DNA from: Hippea jasoniae
GTDB lineage: Bacteria; Campylobacterota_A; Desulfurellia; Desulfurellales; Hippeaceae
Length of the DNA stretch: 64,000 nt
Assembly (NCBI RefSeq): GCF_000744435.1
Contig: NZ_JQLX01000012.1
Location: 1-64,000, forward strand
Direction of reading: 5' to 3'
Position 1 is the stretch's first letter. Each line of letters begins with the position of its first letter. This document shows positions 59,941 through 64,000 of this stretch, one piece after another. The notes below the pieces were generated by a model. It saw only the letters and a program-made list of their open reading frames with translations. It was not told where the DNA came from and ran no database searches. Position numbers and translations under genes: made by a program.

Positions 59941-60015
59941 GGGCGGTTAGCTCAGCGGAAGAGCGCTTGCTTCACACGCAAGAGGTCACAGGTTCGACAC
60001 CTGTACCGCCCACCA
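59941..60015 (+). tRNA. tRNA-Val(CAC)
   Basis: This is a full cloverleaf. Acceptor GGGCGGT pairs with ACCGCCC (60005-60011), with discriminator A and encoded CCA. The D stem is GCTC/GAGC, the anticodon stem CTTGC/GCAAG has loop TTCACAC giving CAC (valine), and the T arm has TTCGACA. It differs from the tRNA-Val at 885 in the anticodon and several stem pairs. It ends seven bases before the convergent aspS stop. Confidence 0.95.
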
Positions 60016-60022
60016 TTTTATA

Positions 60023-61810
60023 TTAGCCTTTTTTAATTTTCTTAAGCTTTATAGACAGCTCATCCAGCTGTTTGGGGTCAACCTCACTTGGTGCATCTGT
60101 AAGCATACAAACGCCTTTTTGCGTTTTTGGAAATGCAATAACCTCTCTGATCGATTTTTCTTTCAAGATTAAAGCCACAAGCCTATCAAAGCCTATGGCA
60201 AGACCACCATGGGGCGGTGCACCGTATTTTAAGGCCTCTATCAAAAATCCAAACTTAATCTTTGCCTGCTCATCAGAGATTCCCAGTGCCCTGAACATCC
60301 TCTGCTGAATATCGCTTCTGTGAATCCTGATGCTGCCTCCGCCAATCTCAACACCATTTAGCGTTATATCGTATGCTCTTGCCCTGACCTTAGCAGGGTC
60401 TGTTTCTAAAAATTCCAGGTCTTCCTCTTTTGGCGATGTAAATGGATGGTGCATCGCTTCCCACCTGTTTTCATCCTCATTCCATTCAAATAAAGGAAAA
60501 TCAACAACCCATACAAAGTTAAACTCATCGTCGTTTATTAGATTGAGTTTTCTTGCAATTTCCAATCTTAAAGCTCCTAAAGAATCAAATACAACCTTTG
60601 GTGTATCAGCCATAAAGAACAGTAGATCCCCTGCTTTTGCATCAAGTCTTTCAAGTATGGCGTTGATTTCTCCTTGTGAGAAAAACTTTACGATGGGAGA
60701 TTGAAGTTCGTTGTTTGCCTTTACCTTTATCCAGGCAAGGCCTTTTGCTCCATAGACGGCAACCAATTTTGTTAAATCATCGATCTCTTTTCGTGAGAAG
60801 TCTATACAACCCCTGGCGTTTAATCCATAAACAATGCCACCTTTATCCACCACATCCTTAAATACCTTGAAACTTGTATTCGCAACAATGTCTGTTAGTT
60901 TTTTTAGCTCAAGTTCAAATCTCATATCCGGTTTGTCTGAGCCAAATCGCTCTATGGCCTCTTTGTATGTTATCCTCTTAAATGGTGGTTTAACATCGAT
61001 ACCTATCGTTTCTTTGAAAACACTTGCAATGATGCCTTCTGTTACTTCAATTACATCATCTTCCTCAACAAAGCTCATCTCAAGGTCGATCTGTGTAAAC
61101 TCAGGTTGCCTGTCAGCTCTTAAGTCCTCATCCCTAAAACACTTTGTGATCTGATAGTATTTATCGAAACCAGAAACCATAAGCAGCTGTTTGAAAAGCT
61201 GGGGTGATTGGGGCAGAGCGTAAAATTTACCTGGCGACAATCTGCTTGGCACAAGAAAGTCCCTTGCACCCTCAGGTGTGCTTTTTGTCAGAACAGGTGT
61301 TTCAAGTTCTATAAAACCCTGCTCGTTAAGGTATTTTCTTGCTGCAAAAGCCGCTTTTGATCTGATGATTAGATTCCTCTGCATGTGGGGTTTTCTTAGG
61401 TCTAAATAGCGATACTTTAGACGAATTTCCTCATTGACATTTACATATTCCTCAACAGGGAATGGAAGATTGTCGCATTCGCTAAAAATTTTGAGTGTAT
61501 GGGCTACAACCTCAACCTCACCGGTTTTGAGATTTGGATTAACAGTCCCTTCAGGTCTGTGTCTAACGGTTCCCTTTATGCCGATGCAGTATTGACTTCT
61601 GAGTTTTGAGGCCATCTGATGAATCTCTTTATCAACACTTGGATCAAAAACAATCTGAACTATACCCTCTCTATCCTTCAAGTCTATAAAGATAACACCA
61701 CCGTGATCGCGCCAGTTTTGCACCCATCCAAACAACACTACTTCTCTGTCAATATCCTTTGTTGATACATCACCGCAGTAATGGGTTCTTTTTAGGTTTC
61801 CTACAGCCAT
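60023..61810 (-). CDS. aspS: aspartyl-tRNA synthetase
   Basis: The 595-residue bacterial-type class II enzyme has an N-terminal OB anticodon domain and motif 2 in [32 protein letters not shown] insertion precedes motif 3 [14 protein letters not shown]. Whether it is discriminating or also charges tRNA-Asn is not settled by sequence inspection. It overlaps hisS by ten bases. Confidence 0.97.
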   Translation of the reverse strand: MAVGNLKRTHYCGDVSTKDIDREVVLFGWVQNWRDHGGVIFIDLKDREGIVQIVFDPSVDKEIHQMASKLRSQYCIGIKGTVRHRPEGTVNPNLKTGEVEVVAHTLKIFSECDNLPFPVEEYVNVNEEIRLKYRYLDLRKPHMQRNLIIRSKAAFAARKYLNEQGFIELETPVLTKSTPEGARDFLVPSRLSPGKFYALPQSPQLFKQLLMVSGFDKYYQITKCFRDEDLRADRQPEFTQIDLEMSFVEEDDVIEVTEGIIASVFKETIGIDVKPPFKRITYKEAIERFGSDKPDMRFELELKKLTDIVANTSFKVFKDVVDKGGIVYGLNARGCIDFSRKEIDDLTKLVAVYGAKGLAWIKVKANNELQSPIVKFFSQGEINAILERLDAKAGDLLFFMADTPKVVFDSLGALRLEIARKLNLINDDEFNFVWVVDFPLFEWNEDENRWEAMHHPFTSPKEEDLEFLETDPAKVRARAYDITLNGVEIGGGSIRIHRSDIQQRMFRALGISDEQAKIKFGFLIEALKYGAPPHGGLAIGFDRLVALILKEKSIREVIAFPKTQKGVCMLTDAPSEVDPKQLDELSIKLKKIKKG

Positions 61811-63024
61811 TTCTTCACCTCATCAACGATATTATCGAATTTTAGAGTCTTTTGTGTTGAATTACTTAAATCCCTTAAAACCACCTCTCTGTTTTTAAGC
61901 TCATTTTCTCCAACGATTATTGCAAATCGTGCTTTTATTTTATTTGCTTTTTTCATCATTGCTTTTAGGCTTTTGTTTTCAAATTCAACATAGGTAGCGC
62001 CAATCTCGGATACTGTTTTTAAAATCTCTAAAGCATAGCTATCAACACCTAAATTTGCTATGTAAAACACTATAGGTTTGGTATCAGCTAAAGGCATAAG
62101 TTCTATCAGTCTCTCACATCCAGCTGCAAATCCAATACCGCTTGTTGGTTTTCCGCCCAGCTGTTCAATCAGATTATCGTATCTGCCGCCAGCTGAAATC
62201 GTACCCTGAGCACCCAATCTGTCTGTTTTTATCTCAAAAACAAACTTTGTGTAGTAATCCAGACCCCTTACAAGATAGGGATTTTCTTTGTATGGTATTT
62301 TAAGAAAGTCAAGGTGTTGTTTGACCTCTTTATAATGATTTTTGCAGTTTTCGCATACAGAATCTGTGATCTTTGGTGCATTTCTGGCTATTGCTGAGCA
62401 GTTTTTATTCTTGCAATCAAGAATCCTCAATGGATTTCTGTAGAGTCTTCTTTTGCAGTCATCGCAGAGTTTATCGTAATGCTTTTCAAAATACTCTTTG
62501 AGTTTTTTACTAAACTCAGGTCTGCAAACAGGGCAGCCAATGTTGTTGATTTCTATCGTATAATCATTGATATTTAACTCAGACAATAGTTTTATGTTGA
62601 CCATAACTATTTCTGCATCAACGGCGGCTTTTTCTATACCAAAAACCTCAACACCTATCTGATGAAATTGCCTCAGCCTGCCTTTCTGTGGCCTTTCATG
62701 TCTGAACATCGGGCCTATATAGTAAAAACGCTTAAGTGGTGTATCATAAAGGTTGTTATCAATGAACGCCCTGACAACACCAGCTGTGCCTTCAGGTCTT
62801 AGCGTAACCGACTCTTTACTTCTATCCTCAAAGGTATACATCTCTTTTTCCACAATATCTGTTGCCTCACCTACACCCCGTGCAAATAGCTGCGTTTTTT
62901 CTAAAATAGGCGTTCTTATCTCTTTATAGCCAAATGATTCCAGCACTTTTCTTGCGCTATGTTCAAGTTTATGCCATTTGTCTATATCTTCAGGAAGAAT
63001 ATCCTTAAAACCCTTAAGAATCAT
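61801..63024 (-). CDS. hisS: histidyl-tRNA synthetase
   Basis: The 407-residue class II enzyme has motif 1 near [26 protein letters not shown] and motif 2 in [13 protein letters not shown] and [20 protein letters not shown]. The His-A motif region is [14 protein letters not shown], followed by a C-terminal anticodon domain. The insertion domain has several cysteine pairs (CPVC, CDDC, CENC), as in many bacterial HisRS. It overlaps both neighbours by a few bases. Confidence 0.97.
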   Translation of the reverse strand: MILKGFKDILPEDIDKWHKLEHSARKVLESFGYKEIRTPILEKTQLFARGVGEATDIVEKEMYTFEDRSKESVTLRPEGTAGVVRAFIDNNLYDTPLKRFYYIGPMFRHERPQKGRLRQFHQIGVEVFGIEKAAVDAEIVMVNIKLLSELNINDYTIEINNIGCPVCRPEFSKKLKEYFEKHYDKLCDDCKRRLYRNPLRILDCKNKNCSAIARNAPKITDSVCENCKNHYKEVKQHLDFLKIPYKENPYLVRGLDYYTKFVFEIKTDRLGAQGTISAGGRYDNLIEQLGGKPTSGIGFAAGCERLIELMPLADTKPIVFYIANLGVDSYALEILKTVSEIGATYVEFENKSLKAMMKKANKIKARFAIIVGENELKNREVVLRDLSNSTQKTLKFDNIVDEVKKWL

Positions 63025-64000
63025 TGTGCCTCCTGCGATTGTGGTTTAATTATCCATACAAGCAAACTGCCAGCTATTGCTATAGCTATATTAAACCCAA
63101 ATGCCGCTTTGAATCCAAAGTTATCGATCAGGCTTCCAAGAATAGCCGGTGCAACAGATGAGCCAATCATAACCATTCCAAAGACAACTGCTATATTGGA
63201 ATTGACTTTTTTGCCACCGATTTCAGCAGCAAATGCATGTCTTACAGGTATCGACAGTGACATAAAAAATCCCATAAAGAACAGAAAAACAAGGCTTGGC
63301 TTTAGAATAAAAAGCATCAAAAATACGCCCATCATGAAATAACTGATCGATATAGTTTGCCTTCTTCCTATTTTATCTGATATGGCACCGCCCAAGGGTT
63401 GAGCTACCATACCGGCAAGCAGCATTACGGATGCCTTCAGGTTAGCATTGAGGATATTGTTACCCAGAGAGTAGAAGTATGCCGGTAGAAAAGAGGTTAT
63501 GCCCCTTGAGAAAAAAGGAATCACTATAGCTACAATGCCAAGCATTATCAGCTGCTTTGACAGTGTTGCGCGAAACGGTGAGCGTATAGGTTCTTCTTCT
63601 ATTTTCACAAGAACAAAAAGAATAAAGGCTATAACAACACCAGGAATTGATACAATAAGAAACGATTGTTTTCCGTAGTGGGCAAGTAGATAGCCCATGC
63701 TTATAGGTGCAAAAAAATACCCTAATGCACCTCCAATTCCGTTTAAGCCTATTGCCATTCCTTTTCTTTCCTTAAAAACACTGCTTAGAATACCCATACC
63801 CTGAGGGTGGTAGCTTCCAAGCCCCACGCCTATTAAAACTGTGGCAAACAGGGATGAATAGTAGCTATTTAAAAAAAAAAAAAGAAAATACGATAGAGAA
63901 AGTATCAAAAAACCGCCGATTAAGGTTAACTTGCGTTTTGCATAAGTTTCTGAGAAATGGGCAATGGGAGATTGTAAAACAGCTGATAAAAAATAAGGCA
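63021..64000 (-). CDS. MFS transporter, fosmidomycin-resistance-like (5' end beyond window)
   Basis: The frame is open to the window edge, so the N-terminus is missing; about 326 residues are visible. It has around ten hydrophobic helices and MFS patterns such as GVGLGSYHPQGMGILSSVFKERKGMAIGLNGIGGALG and GGAISDKIGRRQTIS, resembling Fsr-type exporters. The coding strand contains a run of 13 Ts at 63883-63871, where slippage would shift the frame. It overlaps hisS by four bases. Confidence 0.85.
   Translation of the reverse strand, partial: PYFLSAVLQSPIAHFSETYAKRKLTLIGGFLILSLSYFLFFFLNSYYSSLFATVLIGVGLGSYHPQGMGILSSVFKERKGMAIGLNGIGGALGYFFAPISMGYLLAHYGKQSFLIVSIPGVVIAFILFVLVKIEEEPIRSPFRATLSKQLIMLGIVAIVIPFFSRGITSFLPAYFYSLGNNILNANLKASVMLLAGMVAQPLGGAISDKIGRRQTISISYFMMGVFLMLFILKPSLVFLFFMGFFMSLSIPVRHAFAAEIGGKKVNSNIAVVFGMVMIGSSVAPAILGSLIDNFGFKAAFGFNIAIAIAGSLLVWIIKPQSQEAQ
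63871..63883. repeat. 13-base homopolymer (A on plus, T on coding strand)
   Basis: Thirteen consecutive As on the plus strand lie inside the MFS transporter gene and encode the Leu-Phe-rich stretch FLFFFLN. At 13 the frame is intact. It is the longest mononucleotide run I noticed in the window. Confidence 0.9.

Noticed and set aside
1-64000. CRISPR array, prophage or known defence island
   Set aside because: No regularly spaced repeats, cas genes, phage structural genes or clustered defence genes were seen; nearly all genes are housekeeping, envelope or motility genes.

Overview
The window reads as a stretch of chromosome from a low-GC, Gram-negative, flagellated bacterium. Gene content points to the Campylobacterota/Desulfurellales side of the tree (Hippea- or Desulfurella-like). 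The hints are a CheV and CheX plus CheZ-like chemotaxis set, tandem hook proteins, a sigma-54-type flagellar promoter, a Helicobacter-type aminodeoxyfutalosine-deaminase-like hydrolase, class I FBPase and encoded tRNA CCA ends. The taxonomic placement is inference from gene content; no phylogeny was run. Coding density is very high, with many 4- to 30-base overlaps, so most genes sit in operons.

Layout. 1-880: end of an IS256-family transposase and a gene-poor spacer. 885-10185: tRNA-Val(GAC), then the translation block thrS-infC-rpmI-rplT / pheS-pheT-ileS, with an AUA start on infC and a strong hairpin just downstream of a probable pheS promoter. 10195-12089: AMMECR1-family protein, an unknown membrane-associated protein, a lipoprotein and a MIP18-family protein. 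12072-14029 (minus): two nucleoside-recognition (gate) membrane proteins and an MscS channel. 14112-23326: a TtuB/TtuA-like tRNA thiolation pair, priA, rpsU, an RqcH/NFACT protein, CvpA, an M23 peptidase, a MATE exporter and an amidohydrolase. 23316-29874 (minus): hook operon fliK-flgD-flgE-flgE behind a sigma-54 type promoter. 29937-31472: NAD(P)HX repair enzyme. 31473-35862 (minus): polysaccharide deacetylase, glycosyltransferase, hemB and a dual-receiver diguanylate cyclase. 35930-39770: ubiE/menG, a small unknown protein plus a MazF/PemK-type toxin, prfB with a programmed frameshift, lysS. 39773-43542 (minus): fbp-trkA-trkH, preceded by a discrete structured RNA gene. 43956-48516: orphan OppC-like permease, rodA, rng, purB. 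48549-56247: a PAS histidine kinase, a Cache-HAMP protein with no output domain, cheA, cheW, cheV, cheX, a CheZ-like phosphatase and cheY. 56247-58146: orphan OppF-like ATPase and rlmN. 58117-64000: ruvC and a LysM-NlpC/P60 hydrolase (minus), tRNA-Val(CAC) (plus), aspS, hisS and a partial MFS transporter (minus).

How it works together. Two textbook translational feedback devices appear: IF3 controlling its own AUA start, and RF2 controlling its own frameshift. A third, transcription attenuation of pheST, is likely. The chemotaxis operon carries two unrelated CheY-P phosphatases but no MCP signalling domain, CheR or CheB, so receptors and adaptation enzymes must lie elsewhere. The most interesting unexplained items are: the roughly 130-nt RNA gene upstream of fbp (43600-43730, minus); the CheZ-like protein whose N-terminus carries a FliM-like CheY-binding motif; the kinase plus output-less sensor at the head of the che operon; and the small gene paired with the MazF-like toxin. 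No CRISPR array, prophage or known defence island was seen.
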